A stretch of 64,000 bases of DNA. Source: Sphingomonas gei (GTDB taxonomy: Bacteria; Pseudomonadota; Alphaproteobacteria; Sphingomonadales; Sphingomonadaceae). Below, piece after piece: positions 46,255 to 59,651 of the stretch. Under the pieces are notes generated by a model. The model was not told the origin of the DNA. It did no database searches and saw only the letters and a list, made by a program, of their open reading frames with translations. The position numbers and the translations under genes are program-made. Numbering within the stretch: the first letter of the stretch is position 1; the number at the start of each line of letters is the position of its first letter. The stretch is taken from contig NZ_SRXT01000001.1 of assembly GCF_004792685.1 (NCBI RefSeq), forward strand, positions 434,001-498,000, written 5' to 3'.

Positions 46255-47267
46255 GCGATCTCGACGAGACCGCGCTGGGCGAATGGCTGGCGGGCAACGT
46301 CGCCGGGTTCGTCGGGCCGTTCGCGATCGAGAAGTTTGCAGGCGGGCAGAGCAATCCGACCTATCGAATCGCCGCAGCGAGCGGAGCCTATGTGCTGCGG
46401 CGCAAGCCGTTCGGGCCGATATTGCCCTCTGCACATGCCGTGGAGCGCGAGCACCAGTTGATCGCCGCGCTGCACCCGACCGGCTTTCCAGTCGCGCGGC
46501 CGTACGGGCTCTGCGAGGATCCGGCGGTGATCGGCGCGCCGTTCTACCTCATGGAGATGGTCGAGGGGCGGACCTTCTGGGACGGAGCGTTGCCGGGGAT
46601 GCTGCCGGGCGCGCGGACCGCGGTGTACGAGGCGATCGTCGATACGCTCGCGGCGCTGCATTCGGTCGACTATGCCGACGCCGGCCTCGGCGAATATGGC
46701 AAGCCGGGCAATTATTTCCAGCGGCAGGTGGCGCGCTGGTCGAAGCAATATCGCATGAGCCAGACCGACGAGATGCCCGAAGTCGAGAAATTGATCGAAT
46801 GGTTGCCGCGCACGGTGCCGGCGCAGACGCGGACTTCGATCGTTCACGGCGACTTCCGCATCGACAACATGATCTTCGCCACCGCCGAGCCGCGGGTGCT
46901 GGCGGTGCTCGACTGGGAGCTGTCGACGCTTGGCGATCCGCTTGCGGATTTCTCTTATTTCCTGATGAGCTGGGTGACTGCGCCCGAGGGGCGCTCGGGC
47001 GTGCAGGGCCTGACCGGGCCGGAGACGGGGATCCCGGCGATCGAGGCAGTGGTCGACCGCTATTGCGCGGCGACCGGGCGCGATGGTGTGCCGGACCTCA
47101 ACTGGTATTTCGCGTATAATCTGTTCCGGCTCACCGGGATCGTCCAGGGGATCAAGAAGCGGATCATCGACGGCAATGCCTCGAGCGACCAGGCGGCGGC
47201 GACGGTCGCGCGGCTGCCCGGGCTCGCGGCATCGGCGTGGCATTTCGCTCGGCAGGCGGGGGCGTAG
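46251..47267 (+). CDS. APH-family phosphotransferase (ACAD10/11 N-domain-like, LvaA-like)
   Basis: The 338-residue protein matches the phosphotransferase group fused to dehydrogenases in ACAD10/11. It has FAGGQSNPTYRI and YVLRRKPFG at the ATP-binding end, the Brenner-type catalytic motif HGDFRIDNMIF (His199, Asp201, Asn206) and a metal-binding LDWELSTLGDPLADF. In the levulinate pathway LvaA of this family phosphorylates 4-hydroxyacyl-CoA. Here it lies next to a zinc dehydrogenase and near an ACAD10/11-like gene, which fits the same chemistry; the activity itself is inferred. Confidence 0.88.
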   Translation: MSDLDETALGEWLAGNVAGFVGPFAIEKFAGGQSNPTYRIAAASGAYVLRRKPFGPILPSAHAVEREHQLIAALHPTGFPVARPYGLCEDPAVIGAPFYLMEMVEGRTFWDGALPGMLPGARTAVYEAIVDTLAALHSVDYADAGLGEYGKPGNYFQRQVARWSKQYRMSQTDEMPEVEKLIEWLPRTVPAQTRTSIVHGDFRIDNMIFATAEPRVLAVLDWELSTLGDPLADFSYFLMSWVTAPEGRSGVQGLTGPETGIPAIEAVVDRYCAATGRDGVPDLNWYFAYNLFRLTGIVQGIKKRIIDGNASSDQAAATVARLPGLAASAWHFARQAGA

Positions 47268-47310
47268 ACGGTGGGTTGGATCGAGTGCGGCGTGGATTTG
47301 CGGTAGGTCG

Positions 47311-47400
47311 CCCTCACCCTTCCGGCGCTTCGCGCCTCCCTCCCTCTCCCGACGGGATAGGGAAGGGGCCCGCCGCCGCAGGCGGTGGGAAGGGTGAGGG
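47311..47400. repeat. Inverted repeat with CCCTCACCCTTCC arms
   Basis: CCCTCACCCTTCC (47311-47323) and GGAAGGGTGAGGG (47388-47400) are a perfect 13-base inverted pair with GC-rich internal hairpins such as GGCGCTTCGCGCC. It lies between the APH-like and SDR genes. Confidence 0.75.
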
Positions 47401-47414
47401 TGAGAGGAGATAGC

Positions 47415-48200
<786 letters not shown>

Positions 48201-48288
48201 CCTGAGCCTGCGCGGAGGGTCTTGTCGAAGGAGCAAACGCGCGCGCCGTGCATTCTAGGGCCTGTCTTCGCTGCGGAATCCATTCATC

Positions 48289-49056
48289 ATGATCGAATTG
48301 TACCGCGAGGGCCGCGGCACGCCGCTATTGCTCGTGCATGGCCTGGGAGGTTCGCGTCGATCGTGGGACCCTATTCGTGCCGCGCTCGCGGCCGAGCGAG
48401 AGGTGTTGTCCTTCGACTTGCCGGGGCATGGGGAAACGCCCGCCGAAGCGGACAGCGGCACGTTCCTGGGACTGATGCGCAGCCTGGAGACCGTTCTCGA
48501 CGATCATCGGCTGGGCGCTATCGACATGGTCGGCACGTCGATGGGCGCGCGGATGGTGCTCGAGGCGGCGCGCAGGGGGCATGCCGGAGCCACCGTTGCG
48601 CTCGATCCGGGTGGGTTCTGGAAGGGATGGGAGCGGCGATTCTTCAGCACGACGCTGCGGGCGTCGCTGGGCCTTCTCCAAATGCTGCGGCCGGCATTGC
48701 CCGCGCTCGCGCACAATGCCGCGGGGCGAACCGCGCTGCTTGCGCAGCTTTCGGCAAGGCCGTGGGCGCTGGACGGGGATCTGGTCGCGCGCGAGTTGCA
48801 GGGGCTGGTAGCCACGCGCACGTTCGCGGCGCTGGTCCGCGACTTGGCGGAGGGCCCGATGCAGCAGGGAAGCGCCGCCGAACGGATCACGATCGGCTGG
48901 GGCCGCCATGATCGCCTGTGCCTCCCGCGTCAGGCCGCGCGGGCGATGGCGGCATTCCCCAACGCCTCGCTGCACTGGTTCGAGCGATCGGGGCATTTTC
49001 CGATGTGGGACGAGCCCGCGGAAAGCGCCAGCCTCATCCTTGCGGCGACCGGTTGA
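48289..49056 (+). CDS. Alpha/beta hydrolase
   Basis: The 255-residue enzyme has the oxyanion motif VHGLGGSRRSW, the nucleophile elbow VGTSMGA with Ser84, and the catalytic His236 in ERSGHFPMWDEPA; Asp is likely in GWGRHDRL. It is a cytoplasmic hydrolase of unknown substrate, possibly an ester or lactone. It converges with the thioesterase gene six bases downstream. Confidence 0.88.
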   Translation: MIELYREGRGTPLLLVHGLGGSRRSWDPIRAALAAEREVLSFDLPGHGETPAEADSGTFLGLMRSLETVLDDHRLGAIDMVGTSMGARMVLEAARRGHAGATVALDPGGFWKGWERRFFSTTLRASLGLLQMLRPALPALAHNAAGRTALLAQLSARPWALDGDLVARELQGLVATRTFAALVRDLAEGPMQQGSAAERITIGWGRHDRLCLPRQAARAMAAFPNASLHWFERSGHFPMWDEPAESASLILAATG

Positions 49057-49062
49057 CGCGTC

Positions 49063-49938
49063 TCATCCACGCACCCGGATCAGCCCCTCCTGCGCGACGC
49101 TCGCGACCAGCCGGCCGTCGCGCGCGTAGATCTTGCCGCGGTTGAAGCCGCGCGAATGGCCGGCCCATGGGCTGTCGGTCGTGTAAAGCAGCCACTCGTC
49201 GAAGCGGAACGGCTCGTGCAGCCAGATCGCGTGATCGAGGCTGGCGGTCTGTACGTCGCCGGTCATCCAGCTGACTCCGTGCGGGAGCAGGCAGGTGCCG
49301 AGCAGGGTCATGTCGCTGGCGTAGGCGAGCATCGCGCGGTGGAGCGCGAGATCGTCAGGCAGCGGTGCGACGACGCGGAACCAGCTGTGCTGCGCCGGCG
49401 CGATCCGGTCGGGGGCGAACCAGTTGCGCGGATGGACCGGGCGGATCTCGATCGGCCGGGCGCGCAGGAAGAAGCGGCGGAATTTCTCGGGGACCTGATC
49501 GCGGATCTGCTCGCGCAGTTCGCGTTCGGATTGGAGCGAGTTCGGATCGGGGACGTCGGGCATCGCGTCCTGGTGGTGGAGGCCTTGCGCCGGCGCCTGG
49601 AAGCTCGCCGTCATGTTGAGGATCGGCTGGCCCTTCTGCATCGCGATGATGCGCCGATTGGCGAAGCTGCGCCCCTCGAAATCGCGAACGACGCGGAAGA
49701 TGATCGGGTGGTTCTCGTCGCCGGGGCGCATGAAATAGGCGTGGAGCGAGTGCGCAGTCTTGTCGCCGTCCACCGAGCGCTGGGCGGCCTGGAGCGCCTG
49801 CGCGATGACCTGCCCGCCGAAGACGCGACCGACGCCGCCGGGGAGGCGGGGGCCGCGATAGAGGTCGGTGTCGATCTCCTCGACGTCGAGCAGGGTCGTG
49901 AGCTGGGTTACGAGCTCGGCGGGGGTGGGCTCGGGCAT
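49063..49938 (-). CDS. Acyl-CoA thioesterase II (TesB family)
   Basis: The 291-residue double-hotdog enzyme has GRVFGGQVIAQALQAA near residue 35, HAYFMRPGD with FEGRSFANRRI after it, and a C-terminal LDHAIWLHEPFRFDEWLLY followed by GHSRGFNRGKIY. It hydrolyses acyl-CoA esters. The ATG at 49938 shares bases with the stop of the upstream acyl-CoA dehydrogenase gene, so the two are coupled. It is closer to classic TesB than the 29994 gene. Confidence 0.92.
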   Translation of the reverse strand: MPEPTPAELVTQLTTLLDVEEIDTDLYRGPRLPGGVGRVFGGQVIAQALQAAQRSVDGDKTAHSLHAYFMRPGDENHPIIFRVVRDFEGRSFANRRIIAMQKGQPILNMTASFQAPAQGLHHQDAMPDVPDPNSLQSERELREQIRDQVPEKFRRFFLRARPIEIRPVHPRNWFAPDRIAPAQHSWFRVVAPLPDDLALHRAMLAYASDMTLLGTCLLPHGVSWMTGDVQTASLDHAIWLHEPFRFDEWLLYTTDSPWAGHSRGFNRGKIYARDGRLVASVAQEGLIRVRG

Positions 49939-51041
49939 CAATATCCCGCCGCTCGCGCCAGCGCATCGGCGTGGAAATTGGCGTCGCCGAACAGCTCCGC
50001 CAGGACCCGCCCGCGCTTCATGTAGAACCCGATATCATATTCGTCGGTCATGCCGATCCCGCCGTGCATCTGGATGCCCTCCTGGACTGCGAGCGTCGTG
50101 GCGAGGCCGGTCATCGCCTTGGCGACCGACACTGCATCTGCTGCGCGGTCGTCGCCGGAATCGAGCAATTGCTGGGCCTTGAGCACCGCGGCGCGGGCGA
50201 CTTCCATTTCGCTGTACAGATGCGCGGCGCGGTGCTGGAGCGCCTGGAAGCTGCCGATCACCTGGCCGAACTGTTTGCGCTCCTTGAGATAGGCGATTGT
50301 CATGTCCATCGCGCCGCCACCGACGCCGAGCAATTCGGCCGAGGCGCCGGTGCGGCCAGCGGCTAGCAGGCGGGCGAGAGGCGCCTGATCGACTTCGCCG
50401 ACCACGGCATCGGCGTCGAGCTCGACGCCGTCGAAGGTCAGCCGCGCGGCGAGGCTGGCATCGGCGAGGCGCTGCGGATGGGCGGTGAGGCCTTTGGAAT
50501 CCGCGGGGACGGCGAACAATGTCGTGCCATGCTCGGTCGCCGCGGCGACGAGCAGCAGATCGGCGACATGGCCATGCGCGACAAACTGCTTGCTGCCGGT
50601 GAGCCGGAAGCCGCTGCCCGAGCGCGTGGCCTGCATCCCGATTTTGCCGTCATGCTTGGCGCGCTCGTCGATCGCCAGCGCGGCAACGGTCTCGCCGGCG
50701 AGAATGCCGGGGAACCAGCGCGCGGCGTGCGGGGAGCCCTTGAGTGCCTCGACCGCGGCGACGGCGGTGGTGAGAAAGGGCGAGGGCGAGAGATTGCGGC
50801 CGATCTCCTCGAGCACCACGCCCGCCTCGACATGACCGAGGCCGAGGCCGTTTTCGGCTTCAGGGATCAGGATGCCGGTGAGGCCGAGCTCGGCGAATTG
50901 CTTCCACAGCTCACGGGAGAAACCGGTAGCGTCGTTGGCGTCGCGCAGGCTTCGCATATGGCTGACGGGGGCCTGCTCCGCGACGAAATCGCGCGCGGTG
51001 TCGCGGAGCATTTGCTGTTCGTCGGTGAGGTAGAGGGGCAT
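49938..51041 (-). CDS. Acyl-CoA dehydrogenase, smaller member of pair B
   Basis: The 367-residue protein has IPEAENGLGLGHVEAGVVLE near residue 60 and the C-terminal QMHGGIGMTDEYDIGFYMKR, close to the small partner at 36704. The middle part (GSGFRLTGSKQFVAHG) is present. Gene order is the same as in pair A, larger subunit gene first. It ends in ARAAGY and runs directly into the TesB gene, suggesting a transcript 51135-49938-49063 on the minus strand. Confidence 0.88.
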   Translation of the reverse strand: MPLYLTDEQQMLRDTARDFVAEQAPVSHMRSLRDANDATGFSRELWKQFAELGLTGILIPEAENGLGLGHVEAGVVLEEIGRNLSPSPFLTTAVAAVEALKGSPHAARWFPGILAGETVAALAIDERAKHDGKIGMQATRSGSGFRLTGSKQFVAHGHVADLLLVAAATEHGTTLFAVPADSKGLTAHPQRLADASLAARLTFDGVELDADAVVGEVDQAPLARLLAAGRTGASAELLGVGGGAMDMTIAYLKERKQFGQVIGSFQALQHRAAHLYSEMEVARAAVLKAQQLLDSGDDRAADAVSVAKAMTGLATTLAVQEGIQMHGGIGMTDEYDIGFYMKRGRVLAELFGDANFHADALARAAGY

Positions 51042-51053
51042 TTTCGTACTTTC

Positions 51054-51134
51054 GTCATCCCGGCGAAGGCCGGGATCCAGAGCCCGGAGGTCGCCGCTTG
51101 TGGCTCTGGGCCCCGGCCTCCGCCGGGGTGACGG
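51054..51134. repeat. Two-hairpin REPIN-like element
   Basis: GTCATCCCGGC-GAAG-GCCGGGATC and GGCCCCGGC-CTCC-GCCGGGGTGACGG flank a spacer with CCGGAGGTCGCCGCTTGTGG. This spacer is the reverse of that at 36611. It lies between the two dehydrogenase genes of pair B, the same place as the copy in pair A. Confidence 0.85.
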
Positions 51135-52295
51135 TTATGAAGGTAAATCCAAAATCCGTTTGGCGATGATGTTGAGCTGGATCTCGCTGGTCCCGCCTTC
51201 GATCGAATTGGCCTTGGTCCGCAGCCATGCGCGCGGGGCGGCGCCGTGGTTGCTCGCCTCGCTCTCCCATTCCAGCGCATCGCTACCGCCCGCCGCCATC
51301 AGCAGCTCGTGCCGCGATTTGTTCAGCTCGGTGCCGTAATATTTCATCATCGACGGCTGGGCGGGGTGCGCGCGGCCCGCCTTGAGTTCGTCGATAAAGC
51401 GCTCGGACATCGCCGAGAATGCCTTCGAGCGCACTTCGAACAAGGCGATCTGCGCACGCAGGATCGGGTCGACTCCGCGCCGCGCGGCCTCGATCAGCGG
51501 ATCCGCGCCGCGGCTGGCGAGGCCCATGCCCGAGATCATCTCGCGCTCGTGGCCGAGCAGATATTTGGCGACGTCCCAGCCCTTGTTCTCGTCATGGACG
51601 CGATTGGCCTTGGGAACCTTCACATTGTCGAAGAAGGTCTCGCAGAACGGCGAATTGCCACTGATCAGCAGGATCGGCCGGGTGCTGACGCCTTCGCTGG
51701 CCATGTCGAACAGCACGAAGCTGATCCCGCCCTGCTTGCTCGCCTTGTCAGTGCGGACGAGACAGAAGATCCAGTCGGCCTGGTCGGCGTAGCTGGTCCA
51801 CACCTTCTGGCCATTGACGATATAGTGGTCCCCGGCATCCTCGGCGCTGGCCTTGAGACCGGCGAGGTCGGAGCCGGCATTGGGCTCGCTATAGCCCTGG
51901 CACCAGCGGATCTCGCCGCGGGCGATCTTGGGGATATGCTCGAGTTTTTGCTCTTCGGTGCCGTATTTGAGCAGAGCCGGTCCGAGCATCGAGATGCCGA
52001 AGCTGTTGAGCGGGTTGCGGCATTTGAGACGGGCCATTTCCTCGCGGAGGATCTTGGTCTCGGCCGCGCTGAGGCCGCCGCCGCCATAGGCGCTCGGCCA
52101 ATCGGGGACGGTCCAACCGCGCCCGGCCATGCGGTCGAGCCAGAGCTTCTGGTCGGGATGCGCGAAGACCGGGTTGCGGCCGCCCCAGGTGGCGTCCTTC
52201 TCGCTGCGCATCGGGGTGCGCATGGTCGGGGGGCAGTTTTCCTCCAGCCAGGCGCGGGTTTCGGCGCGGAAGGTTTCGAGATCGGTATCCGGCAT
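51135..52295 (-). CDS. Acyl-CoA dehydrogenase, larger member of pair B
   Basis: The 386-residue enzyme has CQGYSEPNAGSDLAGLK, VNGQKVWTSYADQADW, LLISGNSPFCETFF and a C-terminal IEGGTSEIQLNIIAKRILDLP. It is very similar in layout to the 35388 product. It should bind FAD and give trans-2-enoyl-CoA. The smaller partner gene is about 95 bases downstream, across a two-hairpin element. Confidence 0.9.
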   Translation of the reverse strand: MPDTDLETFRAETRAWLEENCPPTMRTPMRSEKDATWGGRNPVFAHPDQKLWLDRMAGRGWTVPDWPSAYGGGGLSAAETKILREEMARLKCRNPLNSFGISMLGPALLKYGTEEQKLEHIPKIARGEIRWCQGYSEPNAGSDLAGLKASAEDAGDHYIVNGQKVWTSYADQADWIFCLVRTDKASKQGGISFVLFDMASEGVSTRPILLISGNSPFCETFFDNVKVPKANRVHDENKGWDVAKYLLGHEREMISGMGLASRGADPLIEAARRGVDPILRAQIALFEVRSKAFSAMSERFIDELKAGRAHPAQPSMMKYYGTELNKSRHELLMAAGGSDALEWESEASNHGAAPRAWLRTKANSIEGGTSEIQLNIIAKRILDLPS

Positions 52296-52311
52296 CCTAA
52301 TTCTCCAAACC

Positions 52312-52449
52312 CTCTCCCGCCTTTGCGGGAGAGGAGCGGGACTTGGCAGCTTTGCTGCCTAGTCGCAGCGGTGAGGGTCTTCTCGATCGTTCGGAACAGG
52401 CAGAAGAAGAAGACCCTCACCCAACCCTCTCCCGCGAAAGCGGGAGAGG
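52312..52449. repeat. Nested inverted repeats (CTCTCCCGC and GTGAGGGTCTTCT)
   Basis: Two CTCTCCCGC/GCGGGAGAG hairpins (52312-52333 and about 52426-52449) flank a 13-base inverted pair, GTGAGGGTCTTCT (52371-52383) and AGAAGACCCTCAC (52408-52420). It lies between fadB-like and dehydrogenase genes on the minus strand. Confidence 0.75.
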
Positions 52450-52457
52450 CTAAGACG

Positions 52458-54488
<2,031 letters not shown>

Positions 54489-54508
54489 TTTAGTCTCCTG
54501 CTTTGTTT

Positions 54509-54592
54509 CGTCATCCCGGCGAACGCGGGGATCCAGAGTTACGCGCGGCGTCGCTTGTGGCTCTGGGCCCCGGCTTTCGCCGGGGTGACGGA
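54509..54592. repeat. Two-hairpin REPIN-like element
   Basis: CGTCATCCCGGC-GAA-GCGGGGATC and GGCCCCGGC-TTTC-GCCGGGGTGACGG flank a spacer with CGCTTGTGGCTCTGGG. It is 20 bases upstream of the FadB-like start and downstream of the serine hydrolase gene. Confidence 0.85.
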
Positions 54593-54614
54593 AAAGGGGT
54601 GGGTGGGCGCCGCA

Positions 54615-55847
54615 TCATGTCAGCGCCGAATAGATCAGGGTCTTGAGTTCGCGGCGGATCGGGTAGCGCATCGAGGGGGTGAACTGCGTCATGAACACCA
54701 TGTGGATGCGCTCGATCGGATCGACGAAGAACGCGGTCGAGAACATCCCGCCCCAATAATATTCGCCTGCCGAGCCGGGGACGAGCGTCCGCGCGACATC
54801 GGTGGTGATCGCGAAGCCGAGCCCGAACCCGGTGCCTGCGTTGGTGGCTTCGCTGAACAGCGAGCGCGACAGGGTGGCAAGGTCCGAACCGCCGGGAAGG
54901 TGGTTCATCGTCATCAGTTCGATCGTCTTCGGGCCGACAAGGCGGACGCCGTCGAGCACGCCGCCATTGAGACACATGGTGCAGAAGCGGTGATAATCGA
55001 GCGCGGAGGACACCAGCCCGCCGCCGCCCGAGACCAGCTTGGGAAAACGCGACCAGACCGAGGCGTCGCCACGGTCGTAGAGCACGCGCTTGCCGCTCTC
55101 GTCGAGCGCCCAGCAGTCGGCAAGTCGGTCGATCTTGTCGGCGGGGACCTGGAAGAAGGTGTCGTGCATGCCGAGCGGGCCTAGGATGCGCTCGGCGAAA
55201 AAGCGGTCGAGCGTCATTCCCGAGACGCGCTCGACCACCGCGCCGAGCACGTCGGTCGACACCGAGTAATTCCATTCGGTGCCAGGCGAAAATTCGAGCG
55301 GGAGCTTGCCCAAGGCGGCGACGAATTCGTCGAGCGTGAGATTGCCGTGCCAGCTCTCTATCTTCGACTCGCGATAGGCGGCGTCGACGTTGGTCCGCTC
55401 CTGGAAGCTATAGGTAAACCCCGACGTATGGCGGAGCAGATCGATCATCCGCATCGGTTCGGTCGTTGCTTTGGTCGCGAACGGGGCGCCCGCGCCGCCA
55501 CCGGCATAGACGCCGATCCCCTTCAGCTCGGGCAGGACGTGGTGCACCGGGGTGTCGAGCGCGACCTTGGCCTCCTCGACCAGCATCATGAAAGCGAGGC
55601 TGGTGATCGGCTTGGTCATCGAGGCGATGCGGAACAGCGTGCCTTCGTCGACCGGCGCACCGCCGTCGCGCGCGGCGCCCTGATGCGAAAAATGGACGAT
55701 TTCGCCGTCTCGGGCGAGAAGCAACTGGGCATGGGGCAACTTGCCCGAGTCGAGATAGCGCTCCTTCACGAACGCATCGATCCGTGCGAGCCGCGAAGCA
55801 TCGAATCCGTAGCGTCCGGGCCGTGTCATATGCATTGCGAGCGACAT
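54615..55847 (-). CDS. Serine hydrolase of the beta-lactamase (class C)/esterase family
   Basis: The 410-residue protein has the active-site SxxK motif SMTKP (Ser76, Lys79), a tyrosine motif in WNYSVSTDVLGAVVERVSG, and a late GLGFAITTD. Such proteins include esterases (EstB type) and penicillin-binding enzymes; with no signal peptide obvious, an esterase role is more likely. The ATG at 55847 follows GAGAGG, while further upstream codons lie in a poor context. It is divergent from the acyl-CoA ligase gene. Confidence 0.87.
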   Translation of the reverse strand: MSLAMHMTRPGRYGFDASRLARIDAFVKERYLDSGKLPHAQLLLARDGEIVHFSHQGAARDGGAPVDEGTLFRIASMTKPITSLAFMMLVEEAKVALDTPVHHVLPELKGIGVYAGGGAGAPFATKATTEPMRMIDLLRHTSGFTYSFQERTNVDAAYRESKIESWHGNLTLDEFVAALGKLPLEFSPGTEWNYSVSTDVLGAVVERVSGMTLDRFFAERILGPLGMHDTFFQVPADKIDRLADCWALDESGKRVLYDRGDASVWSRFPKLVSGGGGLVSSALDYHRFCTMCLNGGVLDGVRLVGPKTIELMTMNHLPGGSDLATLSRSLFSEATNAGTGFGLGFAITTDVARTLVPGSAGEYYWGGMFSTAFFVDPIERIHMVFMTQFTPSMRYPIRRELKTLIYSALT

Positions 55848-55953
55848 ACCTCTCGTTCGAATTACAGCGGGTGCACCATATCCACCGTGCGCTTCCCCTA
55901 TTGCCTTGAGCGCGGCGCGAATCAACACTAACGTTGTTTTCGGTGGGGCAGCG

Positions 55954-57743
<1,790 letters not shown>

Positions 57744-57747
<4 letters not shown>

Positions 57748-58112
57748 CGGCCAGCGCGCACGCGTTCGGCGGCGAGGGCGATCAGCGCGCCCGCGGCATA
57801 AGCGAGGAGGTCCTTCGCCTCGAAGCCGTACCCGAGCACGGTGCGCGCAACTGGATTGTCTTGCAGGCCAAGCCAGTCGAGCACGCGAAACAACTGCCCC
57901 AATTCGATCAAAATCGCGATCAGCAAGGCGATCGCAGCAGCGTGGATCACCTGGATCCGGAATGCGGCCCGTAGCGCGGCGTAGACGAATATCACGGCCA
58001 GCGTATCGCCCAGATAGGGACGAACAAACCGATCGCGCACGAACAACGCGATTACGACCTCGATCAGGAACAGAGCCAGGGTGAGCAGGGCATAGCCGCG
58101 GTGAAAACGCAT
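57744..58112 (-). CDS. DUF2809 family membrane protein
   Basis: The 122-residue protein has four hydrophobic segments, with LLTLALFLIEVVIALFV, LAVIFVYAALRAAF, AAAIALLIAILIELGQLF and LLAYAAGALIALAAERV. It fits the DUF2809 family of small inner-membrane proteins, which have no assigned role. It overlaps the end of the ligase gene by four bases on the opposite strand and is ten bases from glpK on the same strand. Confidence 0.8.
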
Positions 58113-58122
58113 GCCGTGTCGC

Positions 58123-59583
58123 TCAGCGAACGACGCGTTCGACGGCGGCGTTCCACCCCTCGATCCGCGCCTTGCGGGCGTCGACGTCGAGCTGCGGTTC
58201 GAAGGTCGTGCCCGGGCCGCGCATCTGCGCCGCCGCCTCCAGGTCTCGGAACAGCCCGCATCCGACCCCCGCCAGCATCGCCGCGCCCAGCGCAGTGGTC
58301 TCCGCGAAGGCCGGCCGGTCGACGGGGATGCCGAGCATGTCGGCGAGGTCCTGCGCCATCCAGTCGTTGGCGACCATGCCGCCGTCGACGCGCAGCCGGG
58401 CCCAGTCAGCGCCGTCCGCGGCGAACGCGGTCTTCAGATCGTGACTCTGGAGCGCCATCGCCTCGAGCGCGGCGCGGACGATGTGGGCGCGGGTGCTCGA
58501 GAAGCTGAGGCCCGAGAGCGATGCGCGGGCATCGGGCTCCCACCACGGCGCGCCGAGGCCGCTCAACGCGGGAACGAGATAGACGCCCCCATTGTCGGGT
58601 ACCGAACGGGCGAGCGCCTCGGTCTCGGACGCGGTCTCGATCAGGCCGATCGAATCGCGCAGCCACTGGATCAGGCTGCCGGCGACGAACACCGACCCTT
58701 CGATTGCATAAGTGCGGCGGCTGCCGAGCTGCCACAGCACGGTGGCGAGCAGGCGGTGCTTCGAGGCGGGCGGGGTAGTGCCGGCGTTGGTCAGGACGAA
58801 GGCGCCGGTGCCGTAGGTCGCCTTGGTCTCGCCCTTGGCGAAGCAGGCCTGGCCGATCGTCGCGGCCTGCTGGTCGCCGGCGAGACCGCAGATCGGGATT
58901 TCGCCGCCGAACAGCTTGGTCGTCCCGAAGCGGCCCGCGCAATCGACGATCTCGGGCAGCGCGTCGCGCGGGGCAGAGAACATGTCGAGCAGCCCATCGC
59001 TCCAGCCGCCCGAGCCGAGCCCCATCAGCAAGGTGCGCGAGGCATTGGTCGCGTCGGTGATGTGGAGCCCGCCGGTTAGCTTCCACACCAGCCAGCTCTC
59101 GACCGTGCCGATCGCCAGGCGGTCGCCTGCCTCCCGAAGCTGCGGCCAGTTCGCCATCGCCCAGGCGATCTTGGTGCCCGAGAAATAGGGATCGAGCAGC
59201 AGCCCGGTGCGCGCCTGCACCCCCGGTTCCTCGCCCGCTTCGCGCCATTGGCGACACAAGGCGGCGCTGCGCCGGTCCTGCCACACGATCGCCGGGGCGA
59301 GCGGCTCGCCCGTCTTCTTGTCCCAGAAGACGATCGTCTCGCGCTGGTTGGTGATTCCGATCGCCGCGATCGCGCCCGGGCCGCCGGCTTTGGCGACCAT
59401 TGCCTGCGCGCAGGCGAAGGTGCGGCTCCATATCTCCGCTGCGTCGTGCTCGACCAGGCCGGGGCCGGGATAATGCTGAGTCAATTCGGCGGCATTGCTG
59501 CCGAGGCACTCGCCCGACGGCGCGAACAGCATCGCGCGGGTGGAGGTGGTGCCTTCGTCGAGAACCAGTAGCAATTCGCGCAT
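58123..59583 (-). CDS. glpK: Glycerol kinase
   Basis: The 486-residue FGGY-family kinase phosphorylates glycerol to glycerol-3-phosphate with ATP. The N-terminal VLDEGTTSTRAMLF phosphate-binding motif, TNQRETIVFWD and the DQQAATIGQ loop are typical, and the C-terminal signature LRVDGGMVANDWMAQD is present. No glpF, glpD or glpR is seen nearby, so it seems an isolated glycerol gene. It could salvage glycerol from lipid breakdown. Confidence 0.94.
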   Translation of the reverse strand: MRELLLVLDEGTTSTRAMLFAPSGECLGSNAAELTQHYPGPGLVEHDAAEIWSRTFACAQAMVAKAGGPGAIAAIGITNQRETIVFWDKKTGEPLAPAIVWQDRRSAALCRQWREAGEEPGVQARTGLLLDPYFSGTKIAWAMANWPQLREAGDRLAIGTVESWLVWKLTGGLHITDATNASRTLLMGLGSGGWSDGLLDMFSAPRDALPEIVDCAGRFGTTKLFGGEIPICGLAGDQQAATIGQACFAKGETKATYGTGAFVLTNAGTTPPASKHRLLATVLWQLGSRRTYAIEGSVFVAGSLIQWLRDSIGLIETASETEALARSVPDNGGVYLVPALSGLGAPWWEPDARASLSGLSFSSTRAHIVRAALEAMALQSHDLKTAFAADGADWARLRVDGGMVANDWMAQDLADMLGIPVDRPAFAETTALGAAMLAGVGCGLFRDLEAAAQMRGPGTTFEPQLDVDARKARIEGWNAAVERVVR

Positions 59584-59651
59584 GCCCTAGCCTAGCCCGG
59601 ATTGCAGGCCGTGCAACCGCCCCCTAGAAGCAGGGTGAAGGAGAACGAAGC